A stretch of 64,000 nucleotides of DNA from Glaesserella sp041817755. Its GTDB lineage: Bacteria; Pseudomonadota; Gammaproteobacteria; Enterobacterales; Pasteurellaceae. Below the pieces are notes generated by a model, which worked only from the letters and a program-made list of their open reading frames with translations, searched no databases and had not been told where the DNA came from. Below are positions 50,368-59,669 of this stretch, one piece after another. The stretch is from the NCBI RefSeq assembly GCF_041817755.1, contig NZ_JBGYBX010000030.1, positions 1 through 64,000 on the forward strand, in the 5' to 3' direction. The stretch's first letter is position 1, and each line of letters opens with the position of its first letter. Both the position numbers and the translations under genes were made by a program.

Positions 50368-51483
50368 ATGGAAAAGTTAGAGCAACAAAAACCTATTATT
50401 GAGCTGAAAGCAATAACCAAACGTTATGGTGAAAAAACCATTATCGACGGTTTGGATCTCACCATTAACGACGGTGAATTTTTAACCATTCTTGGTCCGT
50501 CCGGTTGCGGTAAAACAACCGTATTGCGTCTCATCGCCGGTTTTGAAGATTTAACGGACGGTTCAATTATTCTTGACGGGCAGGATGTATCCGATGTCGA
50601 TGCGGAACAACGTCCGGTCAATACGGTTTTCCAAAGTTATGCACTTTTCCCTCATATGACCATTTTTGATAACGTAGCCTTTGGTTTACGGATGCAAAAA
50701 GTACCTGAGGATCAAATTAAACCGCGCGTGATGGAAGCGTTGCGTATGGTGCGTTTGGAAGAAATGGCATCACGCAAACCGGCACAACTTTCCGGCGGTC
50801 AGCAGCAACGTATTGCGATTGCCCGTGCGGTCGTGAATCAGCCTAAAGTATTGTTATTGGATGAATCGCTTTCCGCTCTTGACTACAAATTGCGTAAAGA
50901 AATGCAACATGAATTGAAACAGTTGCAACGTCAGTTAGGTATTACCTTTATTTTCGTTACCCACGATCAGGAAGAAGCATTAACCATGTCCGATCGTATT
51001 ATCGTGATGAACAAAGGTAAAATTCAGCAAGACGGTTCCCCGCGTGAAATTTATGAAGAACCGAGCAACTTGTTCGTTGCACGCTTTATCGGTGAAATCA
51101 ACGTTTTTGACGCCACCGTGATTGAGCGGGTCAGTGAAAAAACCGTCAAAGCCAATGTAGAAGGACGTATTTGTGAAATCTACACCGATTTGCCGGTTCA
51201 TCCGAATCAAAAACTCAAAGTCTTGCTTCGTCCGGAAGATATTGTGATTGAAGAACTCGATGAAAACGAAAGTGCCAAAGCGGTGATCGGACACGTGAGC
51301 GATCGGACTTATAAAGGGATGACGCTTGAGTCTAACGTTGTGTTAGATCATAACCAAATGAAAGTCTTGGTCAGCGAATTCTTCAATGAAGACGATCCGC
51401 ACATGGACCACTCTGTCGGTCAAAAAGTGGCGTTAACATGGCACGAAGGTTGGGAGGTTGTACTCGACGATGAAGACTGCTAG
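50368..51483 (+). CDS. potA: Spermidine/putrescine ABC transporter ATPase PotA
   Basis: A 371-residue ABC ATPase. Walker A GPSGCGKTT (43-51), Q-loop near QSYALFPHMT, signature LSGGQQQR, Walker B VLLLDESLSALD, switch His in VTHDQEEALTMSDRI, and C-terminal regulatory OB-fold (about 265-371). Note ES instead of the usual EP after the Walker B Asp, a common PotA variant. Start at 50368 (MEKLEQQKP) fits family length; AGGGGG lies 13 bases upstream, slightly far. First gene of potABC. Confidence 0.95.
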   Translation: MEKLEQQKPIIELKAITKRYGEKTIIDGLDLTINDGEFLTILGPSGCGKTTVLRLIAGFEDLTDGSIILDGQDVSDVDAEQRPVNTVFQSYALFPHMTIFDNVAFGLRMQKVPEDQIKPRVMEALRMVRLEEMASRKPAQLSGGQQQRIAIARAVVNQPKVLLLDESLSALDYKLRKEMQHELKQLQRQLGITFIFVTHDQEEALTMSDRIIVMNKGKIQQDGSPREIYEEPSNLFVARFIGEINVFDATVIERVSEKTVKANVEGRICEIYTDLPVHPNQKLKVLLRPEDIVIEELDENESAKAVIGHVSDRTYKGMTLESNVVLDHNQMKVLVSEFFNEDDPHMDHSVGQKVALTWHEGWEVVLDDEDC

Positions 51484-52330
51484 TAAGAAATTCCAAAATG
51501 TTACTGTGGCGGTTATCTTCGGTTGGTTAATTTTCTTTGTATTAATCCCGAATTTGCTGGTGTTATTCACCAGTTTTATGACCAAAGACAGTAGCGAACT
51601 GATTGAGTTTACCTTCTCTGTTGACAGTTATTCCCGTTTGGTCGATCCGCTGTATTCTCAAGTACTGTGGAATTCGCTTTATATGGCGGGAATTGCTACG
51701 GTAATTTGCTTAATCGTCGGCTATCCGTTTGCCTTTATGATTGCCAAATTACCTGAAAAATATCGCCCGATTTTACTTTTTTTAGTGGTGTTACCGTTTT
51801 GGACCAACTCACTGATTCGTATCTACGGAATGAAAATTTTCTTGGGTGTAAAAGGCGTGCTAAACAGCACATTACTTTCGCTGGGCATCATCAGTGAACC
51901 GATCCGCATCCTGAATACGGAAATTGCCGTAGTTATCGGTTTGGTTTATATCTTGCTTCCGTTCATGATTTTACCGCTTTATTCTTCTATCGAGAAAATT
52001 GACGGGCGTCTGTTGGAAGCGGCAAAAGATTTGGGTGCCAATGCGTTTCAACGTTTCGTGAAAATCATTATTCCGTTGACCATGCCCGGAATCGTGGCGG
52101 GTTGCTTATTGGTCTTACTGCCGGCTATGGGCATGTTCTACGTTGCAGACCTATTAGGCGGCGCGAAAGTATTGCTTGTAGGGAATATCATTAAGAGTGA
52201 ATTCTTGGTAACGCGTAACTGGCCGTTTGGTTCCGCCATCAGTATTGCATTAACTATTTTAATGGCGTTGATGATTTACGTTTACTACCGTGCAAACAAA
52301 CTGATGAATAAGAAAGTGGAGTTAGAATAA
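51470..52330 (+). CDS. potB: Spermidine/putrescine ABC transporter permease PotB
   Basis: A 286-residue membrane permease with six helices. Strong match to PotB: FDLPF-type region VLPFWTNSLIRIYGMKIFLGVKG, YILLPFMILPLYSSIEKIDGRLLEAAKDLGA with the EAA loop that docks on PotA. The ATG at 51470 overlaps potA by 14 bases; a TTG at 51458 would give four more residues but is less likely. Confidence 0.96.
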   Translation: MKTASKKFQNVTVAVIFGWLIFFVLIPNLLVLFTSFMTKDSSELIEFTFSVDSYSRLVDPLYSQVLWNSLYMAGIATVICLIVGYPFAFMIAKLPEKYRPILLFLVVLPFWTNSLIRIYGMKIFLGVKGVLNSTLLSLGIISEPIRILNTEIAVVIGLVYILLPFMILPLYSSIEKIDGRLLEAAKDLGANAFQRFVKIIIPLTMPGIVAGCLLVLLPAMGMFYVADLLGGAKVLLVGNIIKSEFLVTRNWPFGSAISIALTILMALMIYVYYRANKLMNKKVELE

Positions 52331-53097
52331 TGAATCGCGTATTGAAAAGCTTTTTTATGTTTGTCGTGTACGCATTCTTGTACATTCCAATCATCATTTT
52401 AATTGTCAACTCCTTTAACGCAGATCGCTACGGTTTAACGTGGAAAGGCTTCAGTTGGAACTGGTATGAACGTCTGTTCAACAACGATACCCTTATCCAA
52501 GCTGCAATCCATTCCGTTACCGTTGCCTTTTTTGCCGCAACATTGGCAACATTGATCGGCGCATTAACTTCAATTGCGTTATACCGCTACCGTTTTCGCG
52601 GTAAGCAGTTCGTCGGCGGGATGTTGTTCGTGGTCATGATGTCACCGGATATCGTTATGGCGGTATCGCTACTTGCCCTATTTATGTTGGTCGGTGTATC
52701 GTTGGGCTTTTGGTCGTTATTGTTTGCGCACATTACCTTCTGCTTGCCTTATGTGGTCGTGACGGTTTCTTCCCGTTTAAACGATTTCGATGCCAAAATG
52801 TTGGAGGCGGCAAAAGATTTGGGCGCAAGCGAATTTACCATTTTGCGTAAAATTTTGTTACCGTTGTTATTACCGGCAATTGTTTCCGGTTGGTTACTCA
52901 GCTTCACGATTTCATTGGATGACGTTGTCGTATCCTCTTTCGTGACCAGTGCAAGCTATGAAGTGTTACCGCTGAAAATTTTCTCCTTGGTAAAAACCGG
53001 GGTAACGCCTGAAGTCAATGCATTAGCCACCATCATGATTATCTTCTCGTTGGCTTTGGTCATCTTAAGCCAATTGGTATTACGTAAGAAAGATTAA
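52330..53097 (+). CDS. potC: Spermidine/putrescine ABC transporter permease PotC
   Basis: A 255-residue permease with six helices and the EAA loop KMLEAAKDLGASEFTILRKILLPLLLPAI. Overlaps potB by one base. The substrate-binding gene potD, which follows potC in related bacteria, is absent: a strong terminator at 53116 closes the operon. Confidence 0.96.
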   Translation: MNRVLKSFFMFVVYAFLYIPIIILIVNSFNADRYGLTWKGFSWNWYERLFNNDTLIQAAIHSVTVAFFAATLATLIGALTSIALYRYRFRGKQFVGGMLFVVMMSPDIVMAVSLLALFMLVGVSLGFWSLLFAHITFCLPYVVVTVSSRLNDFDAKMLEAAKDLGASEFTILRKILLPLLLPAIVSGWLLSFTISLDDVVVSSFVTSASYEVLPLKIFSLVKTGVTPEVNALATIMIIFSLALVILSQLVLRKKD

Positions 53098-53115
53098 TTC
53101 ATCATTTCTATGTTG

Positions 53116-53149
53116 ATTAAGGGCGAACACCGGTTCGCCCTTAATTTTT
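53116..53149 (+). terminator. Terminator of potABC
   Basis: Perfect 13-bp stem ATTAAGGGCGAAC, loop ACCG, GTTCGCCCTTAAT followed by TTTT. Confidence 0.95.
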
Positions 53150-53178
53150 GCAAAAAAACCGCATAATCCGACCGCTTG

Positions 53179-53198
53179 CTCTGTTATTTTATCCAGTT
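53179..53198 (+). promoter_or_regulatory. LexA (SOS) box upstream of ruvA
   Basis: CTGT-TATTTTAT-CCAG core (one mismatch to CTGT-N8-ACAG), 45-60 bases before the ruvA ATG. Consistent with SOS control of ruvAB as in E. coli. Confidence 0.7.
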
Positions 53199-53240
53199 TT
53201 CCGCTATCCTTACGCCTTTATTTTTGACGGAAATATCACA

Positions 53241-53849
53241 ATGATCGGACGACTTCACGGTAAAATTCTCGAAAAATCCCCGCCTGAAATGGTGCTTGAC
53301 GTACAAGGCGTCGGCTATGAATTACTCTTGCCGATGACCAGTTTCTATAACCTTCCCGCCGTAAACGAAGACGTAACGATTTTTACTCATCTTGTTGTAC
53401 GCGAAGACGCCCATTTGTTGTTTGGTTTCGCCCAAAAACAAGATCGCGCCTTATTCCGTGAATTAATTAAAACCAATGGTGTGGGACCGAAACTGGCTTT
53501 AGCGATTTTATCGGCGATGTCGGTTTCCCAATTTGCTACCGCCGTAGAACAAGAAGAACTGGCGAAACTAACCAAAATTCCTGGTATCGGGCGTAAAACC
53601 GCAGAGCGTTTACTGGTTGAGTTGAAGGGCAAATTTAAAGGTATGGCTCAAAGCGATTTCTTTGTAGAACAATCTTCAGAGACCCATATTGTCGCACATG
53701 AAAGTAACGACCCTGCGACGGAAGCAGCTGAAGCATTGGTCGCTTTAGGTTATAAACCTGCTGATGCCGAGAAGATGATTAAGAAGCTCAATAAATCAGG
53801 CATGACAAGCGAACAGCTTATTCGAGAAGCGTTAAAAAATGCGTTATAA
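53241..53849 (+). CDS. ruvA: Holliday junction DNA helicase subunit RuvA
   Basis: A 202-residue protein that binds Holliday junctions. Domain I OB fold (1-62; MIGRLHGKILEKSPPEMVLDVQGVGYEL), domain II with helix-hairpin-helix motifs (NGVGPKLALAILSAM, IPGIGRKTAERLLVELKGKF), linker, and domain III (about 155-202; EAAEALVALGYKPADAEKMIKKL), which touches RuvB. Start at 53241 is the family start. LexA box upstream. Confidence 0.97.
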   Translation: MIGRLHGKILEKSPPEMVLDVQGVGYELLLPMTSFYNLPAVNEDVTIFTHLVVREDAHLLFGFAQKQDRALFRELIKTNGVGPKLALAILSAMSVSQFATAVEQEELAKLTKIPGIGRKTAERLLVELKGKFKGMAQSDFFVEQSSETHIVAHESNDPATEAAEALVALGYKPADAEKMIKKLNKSGMTSEQLIREALKNAL

Positions 53850-53870
53850 ATTTCGGGCATGAATTAAAAT

Positions 53871-54875
53871 ATGATAGAAGCAGACAGAATTATTAGCGCA
53901 TCCGCTAAAAATGAAGATGAAACCATAGACCGAGCGATTCGCCCGAAGATGCTTGCCGATTATGTTGGTCAGCCTTCAGTGCGAGAGCAGATGGAGATTT
54001 TTATTCAAGCCGCCAAATTACGGAAAGATGCCTTGGATCACCTGTTGATCTTTGGTCCGCCGGGATTAGGCAAAACGACCTTAGCCAATATTATTGCCAA
54101 CGAAATGGGCGTGAATATTCGTACCACATCGGGACCGGTGCTTGAAAAAGCCGGTGATTTAGCCGCCATGCTGACCAATCTTGAGCCTTATGACGTGCTG
54201 TTTATTGATGAAATCCATCGTCTTTCGCCTGCCATTGAAGAAGTGCTTTATCCTGCTATGGAAGATTATCAGCTTGATATTATGATTGGCGAAGGCCCTG
54301 CCGCACGTTCTATTAAGTTGGATTTGCCACCGTTTACATTGGTTGGTGCAACGACCCGAGCCGGTTCTCTCACCTCACCGTTGCGCGATCGCTTCGGTAT
54401 CGTGCAACGCCTTGAGTTTTATTCCGTGGAAGATTTGACTTCTATTGTGAGTCGTAGCGCTAACTGCCTGAATTTAAATCTTTCGCCTGATGGTGCATTT
54501 GAAATCGCCCGCCGCTCACGTGGTACGCCACGTATCGCCAATCGTTTATTACGTCGCGTGCGAGATTTTGCCGATGTGCGTAACAACGGCGTGATTTCCT
54601 CCGACATTGCCAAACAAGCTCTAACGATGCTAGATGTGGATTCGGAAGGCTTTGATTTTATGGACAGAAAACTGCTTTCCGCAGTGATTGAACGCTTCGA
54701 CGGCGGTCCCGTCGGTTTAGACAATCTAGCCGCCGCTATCGGTGAAGAACGGGATACGATTGAAGATGTCCTCGAACCTTATCTCATTCAACAAGGCTTT
54801 TTACAACGTACGCCTCGGGGGCGAATTGCGACCTCACGGACGTACAGCCATTTTGGTCTTACCAAAACCGACTAA
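53871..54875 (+). CDS. ruvB: Holliday junction DNA helicase motor RuvB
   Basis: A 334-residue AAA+ ATPase driving branch migration with RuvA. Walker A GPPGLGKTT (62-70), Walker B VLFIDEIHRL, sensor 1 LVGATTRAG, arginine finger in SPLRDRFGI, C-terminal winged helix with RTPRGRIAT. 21 bases after ruvA. No ruvC lies upstream here. Confidence 0.98.
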   Translation: MIEADRIISASAKNEDETIDRAIRPKMLADYVGQPSVREQMEIFIQAAKLRKDALDHLLIFGPPGLGKTTLANIIANEMGVNIRTTSGPVLEKAGDLAAMLTNLEPYDVLFIDEIHRLSPAIEEVLYPAMEDYQLDIMIGEGPAARSIKLDLPPFTLVGATTRAGSLTSPLRDRFGIVQRLEFYSVEDLTSIVSRSANCLNLNLSPDGAFEIARRSRGTPRIANRLLRRVRDFADVRNNGVISSDIAKQALTMLDVDSEGFDFMDRKLLSAVIERFDGGPVGLDNLAAAIGEERDTIEDVLEPYLIQQGFLQRTPRGRIATSRTYSHFGLTKTD

Positions 54876-54886
54876 TCCCCTCTTTT

Positions 54887-54950
54887 ACAAGCGGTCTGTA
54901 TTTGTGAAAAATTTGCAAAAAATTCTCCCAAACAGACCGCTTGTATTTTG
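54887..54950 (+). terminator. Uptake-signal terminator after ruvB
   Basis: ACAAGCGGTCTGT at 54887-54899 and ACAGACCGCTTGT at 54932-54944, a perfect 13-bp stem made of two exact uptake signals plus flanking matches, followed by ATTTTG. Confidence 0.85.
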
Positions 54951-55088
54951 AACAAAACTATCCCATTTTCGTGACATCATTCGCATAACGACAAAATACT
55001 TTCTTTTCACTTTAACAAAAACTTTACAAACTAAAGTTTTTACGATACTAATTAAGCCTTTCTCACAACAGCTTATGGAGACATGTCT

Positions 55089-56726
55089 ATGCAAACAACA
55101 TTTACCCGTTCTTTATTGGCAAGTGCGATTGCGCTTGGTCTTTCCGTTTCTGCTTTTGCGGCAAAAGTGCCTGAAGGCACTGTGCTTGCAGAGAAGCAAG
55201 AAGTCATTATTAACAACAGCTCGGAGCCATCCAGTTTTGACCCGCATAAAACGGAAGGCTTCCCGGAAGCACAGGTTTCATACCAATTACTTGAAGGTTT
55301 AGTGACTAAAGATTCAGCGGGTGAAGTGATTCCGGGTATGGCGGAAACATGGAAAAACTCGGATGATTTCAAAACATGGACATTCAATTTACGTAAAGAT
55401 GCAAAATGGTCAAACGGCGACCCGGTTACCGCACACGATTTTGAATTCTCTCTGAAACGTTTAGGCGATCCGAAAACCGCATCACCTTATGCGAGCTACT
55501 TAAACTATCTTCAAGTTGAAAATGCACAAGACATCATTGATGCGAAAAAAGCACCAAGTGAGTTAGGCGTTAAAGCCCTTGACGATTACACTTTAGAAAT
55601 CAAATTAAGCAACCCGGTACCTTACTTGGTTGATATGATGACTCACCAAACTATGCTTCCGGTGCCAAAAGCTGTGGTTGAAAAATTAGGTGATGCATGG
55701 GTGAAAAAAGAGAACTATGTCGGTAACGGTGCTTATAAATTAGCAGAACACGTGATCAACGAAAAAATCGTCTTTGAACGTAACCCGCTTTATTGGAATG
55801 ATAAAGAAACCGTGATTAACAAAGCGACATTCTTAATGATTCCAAACTCAAGTACCGATGTACAACGCTATCGTGCGGGTGATTTACATATCACCAGCTA
55901 CGCATTACCGCCGGAGCAGTTCCCGACACTCAAAAAAGAAATTCCGAATGAAGTGTTTGTAACCCGTACACTTTCAACCTACTTCTATGAGCCAAACAAC
56001 GAAAAAGCACCGTTTAACGATGTGCGTGTACGTAAGGCGCTAAACCTTGCGTTAGACCGTAACGTGATTACGGACAAAGTATTAGGTCAAGGTCAAACCC
56101 CGACTTACGTGTTTACGCCGCCGTACATCACAGAAGGTCACTTAGTCCAACAACCTGAATATTCAAAACAAGATATGGCATCGCGTAAAGCAGAAGCAAT
56201 CAAATTGTTAGAAGAAGCAGGCTTTAGCAAATCAAATCCACTTAAATTTACGCTTTTATATAACACCAACGAAAACCACAAAAAAGTGGCGATTGCAGCG
56301 CAATCTATCTTAAAACAAAACACGAACGGTATTGTCGATATCAAGCTTGAAAACCAAGAGTGGAAAACTTTCTTAGATACTCGTCGTAGCGGTAACTATG
56401 ATGTAGCTCGTGCAGGTTGGGCAGCTGACTATAACCAAGCATCGACTTTCGGTAAATACTTCTTATCTAACTCAAGTAACAATACCGCACGTTATAAGAG
56501 CGAAGCTTATGATGCAGAAATTAATGCAGCATACAAAGCGGGCAATGCAGAAGAGCGTGCAGCAGCCTATGCGAAAGCCGAAGCACAGTTAGCGAAAGAT
56601 TATGCGATCATTCCTATCTATAACTATGTCAACCCACGTTTAGTCAAACCATTCGTGAAAGGTTATGAAGGTAAAGATCCGCAAGATGATATTTTGTTAA
56701 GAAACCTATATATCATTAAACAATAA
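55089..56726 (+). CDS. oppA: Oligopeptide-binding protein OppA
   Basis: A 545-residue periplasmic peptide-binding protein of the SBP_bac_5 family. Signal peptide (1-25, cleavage after SAFA). Mature part begins KVPEGTVLAEKQEVIINNSSEPSSFDPHKTEGFPE; family signature EGLVTKDSAGEVIPGMAETWKNSDDFKTWTFNLRKDAKWSNGDPVTAHDFEFSLKR. I chose the ATG at 55089 because GGAG lies 8 bases before it; the ATG at 55083 is too close. First gene of oppABCDF. Confidence 0.97.
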   Translation: MQTTFTRSLLASAIALGLSVSAFAAKVPEGTVLAEKQEVIINNSSEPSSFDPHKTEGFPEAQVSYQLLEGLVTKDSAGEVIPGMAETWKNSDDFKTWTFNLRKDAKWSNGDPVTAHDFEFSLKRLGDPKTASPYASYLNYLQVENAQDIIDAKKAPSELGVKALDDYTLEIKLSNPVPYLVDMMTHQTMLPVPKAVVEKLGDAWVKKENYVGNGAYKLAEHVINEKIVFERNPLYWNDKETVINKATFLMIPNSSTDVQRYRAGDLHITSYALPPEQFPTLKKEIPNEVFVTRTLSTYFYEPNNEKAPFNDVRVRKALNLALDRNVITDKVLGQGQTPTYVFTPPYITEGHLVQQPEYSKQDMASRKAEAIKLLEEAGFSKSNPLKFTLLYNTNENHKKVAIAAQSILKQNTNGIVDIKLENQEWKTFLDTRRSGNYDVARAGWAADYNQASTFGKYFLSNSSNNTARYKSEAYDAEINAAYKAGNAEERAAAYAKAEAQLAKDYAIIPIYNYVNPRLVKPFVKGYEGKDPQDDILLRNLYIIKQ

Positions 56727-56734
56727 TTTTTTGT

Positions 56735-56796
56735 AAGCGGTGCGATCTTCTTAAAAATTTGCAAATTTTTGAGACGATCGCCCCGCTTGTTTTATT
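56735..56796 (+). terminator. Hairpin between oppA and oppB (attenuator-like)
   Basis: AAGCGGTGCGATC at 56735-56747 pairs with GATCGCCCCGCTT at 56776-56788 (12 of 13), followed by GTTTTATTT. A leaky terminator here would give more OppA than membrane subunits, as is usual for binding-protein operons. The arms resemble a decayed uptake-signal pair. Confidence 0.7.
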
Positions 56797-56823
56797 TATT
56801 AAGTGTGGATTGGAGATTTGCCT

Positions 56824-57747
56824 ATGTTGAAGTTTATTGTGAAAAGAATTTTAGAAGCAATTCCGACGCTTTTCATTTTAATTACATTTTCATTCTTCCT
56901 CATGCGTCTTGCACCGGGTAGCCCGTTTACCTCCGAGCGTGCTTATCCGCCTGAAGTGATGGCGAATATTGAAGCGAAATATCACTTAAATGAACCGCTA
57001 TATAAACAGTATTTCATTTACTTGGAAAACCTGTCTAAAGGGGATTTCGGACCGTCTTTCAAATATAAAGATCAAACGGTGAATGATTTGATTGCCTCTG
57101 CATTCCCTGTGTCGATTAAATTAGGGATTGTAGCCTTTATCTTTGCGGTCACATTGGGATTATTAGCTGGAACGGTCGCCGCCTTGAAGCAAAACAGCAG
57201 GTGGGACTATATTGTGATGTCCTTTGCCATGACAGGTGTAATCATGCCGAGTTTCGTCTTTGCGCCGCTATTAGTGCTGTTCTTTGCCATTTACTTAAAA
57301 TGGCTACCCGCAGGTGGTTGGAACGGCGGACAACTTTATTATATGGTCTTGCCGGTATTGTCATTAACCATCGCTTATGTGGCAGGGATTGCACGTATTA
57401 CCCGAGGTTCGATGATCGAAGTGCTACATTCTAATTTTATCCGTACCGCTAAAGCGAAAGGCTTACCACTGAGCAGAATTATTTTCAAACATGCTTTACG
57501 TCCTGCGTTATTACCTGTCATTACCTATTTAGGTCCTGCATTTGTGGGGATTATTACCGGTTCAATGGTAATTGAAAGTGTATTCGGTTTACCGGGTATC
57601 GGACAACTTTTCGTAAACGGTGCATTAAACCGCGATTACTCTTTAGTGTTAAGTTTAACGATTTTGGTGGGCACATTAACCATTACCTTTAATGCGATTG
57701 TGGATATTCTGTACGCCGTAATTGATCCGAAAATTCGTTATTCATAA
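56824..57747 (+). CDS. oppB: Oligopeptide ABC transporter permease OppB
   Basis: A 307-residue permease, six helices. Start MLKFIVKRILEAIPTLFILITFSFFLMRLAPGSPF is family-typical; EAA loop FIRTAKAKGLPLSRIIFKHALRPALLPVI. Start at 56824 follows GGAG. Confidence 0.97.
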   Translation: MLKFIVKRILEAIPTLFILITFSFFLMRLAPGSPFTSERAYPPEVMANIEAKYHLNEPLYKQYFIYLENLSKGDFGPSFKYKDQTVNDLIASAFPVSIKLGIVAFIFAVTLGLLAGTVAALKQNSRWDYIVMSFAMTGVIMPSFVFAPLLVLFFAIYLKWLPAGGWNGGQLYYMVLPVLSLTIAYVAGIARITRGSMIEVLHSNFIRTAKAKGLPLSRIIFKHALRPALLPVITYLGPAFVGIITGSMVIESVFGLPGIGQLFVNGALNRDYSLVLSLTILVGTLTITFNAIVDILYAVIDPKIRYS

Positions 57748-57759
57748 GGAGTCAGTGAG

Positions 57760-58677
57760 ATGTTAAATAACAAAAAGAATCAAGAGCTTGCTGAAAAATT
57801 GGCGGAGCAAAATGCCGATCTGATTTTAGAAGGTCGTAGCCTTTGGCAAGATGCTCGTCGCCGTTTCTTCCGCAATAAAGCGGCGGTTGCCAGTTTGATT
57901 ATTTTATTCTTTGTGGTGCTGTTTATTACCTTTGCTCCGATGCTTATGCCGTTCAGCTATGAAGATACTGACTGGAATATGATGAGTGCCGCACCCGATA
58001 TGGAGTCAGGCCACTACTTCGGTACAGATGCTTCAGGGCGTGATTTGCTTGTACGAATTGCCATGGGCGGACGGATTTCATTGATGGTCGGGATTGCCGG
58101 AGCATTAATTGCCGTTGTGATCGGCACGATTTACGGTGCGATTTCAGGCTATGTCGGCGGTAAAGTGGATATGGTGATGATGCGTTTATTGGAAATCTTA
58201 GGCTCATTCCCATTTATGTTCTTCGTGATTTTATTGGTGACATTCTTCGGGCAAAACATTCTCTTAATTTTCGTGGCAATCGGGATGATTGCATGGTTGA
58301 GCCTTGCCCGTATCGTGCGTGGACAAACCCTCAGTTTGAAAAACAAAGAGTTTATTGAAGCGGCGATTGTCTGCGGTGTGCCAAAACGCCAAATCATCTG
58401 GAAACATATTATCCCGAACGTATTAGGTATCGTGGTCGTTTATGCCTCACTAGAAGTGCCTTCCCTTATCTTATTTGAATCTTTCTTAAGTTTCTTAGGC
58501 TTAGGCACACAAGAGCCGATGAGTAGCTGGGGGGCATTATTAAGCGATGGCGCAGCTCAAATGGAAACATCGCCGTGGTTATTGGCATTCCCAGCCTTTT
58601 TCCTCTGCTTAACCTTGTTCTGTTTTAACTTTATTGGCGACGGTTTACGTGATGCCCTCGATCCAAAAGATAGATAG
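57760..58677 (+). CDS. oppC: Oligopeptide ABC transporter permease OppC
   Basis: A 305-residue permease with N-terminal cytoplasmic segment (SLWQDARRRFFRNKAAVASLIILFFVVLFIT), GTDASGRDLLVRIAMGGRISLMVG, and the EAA-type loop KEFIEAAIVCGVPKRQIIWKHIIPNVLG. Follows oppB by 12 bases. Confidence 0.97.
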   Translation: MLNNKKNQELAEKLAEQNADLILEGRSLWQDARRRFFRNKAAVASLIILFFVVLFITFAPMLMPFSYEDTDWNMMSAAPDMESGHYFGTDASGRDLLVRIAMGGRISLMVGIAGALIAVVIGTIYGAISGYVGGKVDMVMMRLLEILGSFPFMFFVILLVTFFGQNILLIFVAIGMIAWLSLARIVRGQTLSLKNKEFIEAAIVCGVPKRQIIWKHIIPNVLGIVVVYASLEVPSLILFESFLSFLGLGTQEPMSSWGALLSDGAAQMETSPWLLAFPAFFLCLTLFCFNFIGDGLRDALDPKDR

Positions 58678-58685
58678 GAGATCTC

Positions 58686-59669
58686 ATGTCAGCGATACAT
58701 CATTTACTTTTAGATGTGCAAGATCTGCGTGTCAATTTTAAAACTCCCGATGGCATGGTCACCGCCGTAAACGATCTCAACTTTACACTGGATGCAGGGG
58801 AAACATTAGGGATCGTAGGAGAGTCCGGTTCAGGCAAATCTCAAACTGCTTTTGCGCTAATGGGCTTATTGGCGGCAAATGGGATTGTATCAGGCTCGGC
58901 AAAATTTCGTGGTAAAGAGTTAGTTAATTTACCGACTGCGGAATTAAATAAAATCCGAGCCAATGAAATTGCGATGATCTTCCAAGACCCGATGACCTCG
59001 TTAAATCCGTATATGAAAGTCGGCGAGCAGTTGATGGAAGTGTTAATGCTCCACAAAGGCTTAGGTAAAGAAGCGGCATTCAATGAATCGGTCAAAATGT
59101 TAGATGCGGTGAAAATGCCGGAAGCCAAAAAACGTATGGGCATGTATCCCCATGAATTTTCAGGCGGTATGCGTCAGCGTGTGATGATTGCCATGGCATT
59201 GTTGTGTCGTCCAAAATTATTGATTGCCGATGAACCAACCACCGCATTAGATGTGACGGTTCAAGCACAAATTATGACCTTATTGAATGAACTCAAACGA
59301 GAATTCAATACTGCCATTATCATGATTACCCATGATTTAGGCGTGGTTGCAGGGATCTGCGATAAAGTGTTAGTCATGTATGCGGGAAGAACGATGGAAT
59401 ACGGCACGGCGGATCAAATTTTCTATCATCCTACCCACCCTTATTCGATTGGTTTAATGGATGCCATTCCACGTTTAGACGGACAAGCGGAAACCTTAGT
59501 CACCATTCCGGGTAATCCACCGAATTTATTACAATTACCAAAAGGTTGCCCGTTCTCGCCACGTTGTAAACATTTTTCGTCTCAATGTTTAGTTGCACCA
59601 CAACTAGAACGTTTAGATGACGGTCGTTTACGTAACTGTTGGATTCCAGTGGAGAAGTTTGCCCTATGA
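58686..59669 (+). CDS. oppD: Oligopeptide ABC transporter ATPase OppD
   Basis: A 327-residue ABC ATPase. Walker A GESGSGKSQ, FQDPMTSLNP Q-loop, signature FSGGMRQRV, Walker B LLIADEPTTALDV, switch His in ITHDLGVVAGI. C-terminal iron-sulphur-type cysteines GCPFSPRCKHFSSQC are present, as in the Opp/Dpp family. Confidence 0.97.
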   Translation: MSAIHHLLLDVQDLRVNFKTPDGMVTAVNDLNFTLDAGETLGIVGESGSGKSQTAFALMGLLAANGIVSGSAKFRGKELVNLPTAELNKIRANEIAMIFQDPMTSLNPYMKVGEQLMEVLMLHKGLGKEAAFNESVKMLDAVKMPEAKKRMGMYPHEFSGGMRQRVMIAMALLCRPKLLIADEPTTALDVTVQAQIMTLLNELKREFNTAIIMITHDLGVVAGICDKVLVMYAGRTMEYGTADQIFYHPTHPYSIGLMDAIPRLDGQAETLVTIPGNPPNLLQLPKGCPFSPRCKHFSSQCLVAPQLERLDDGRLRNCWIPVEKFAL

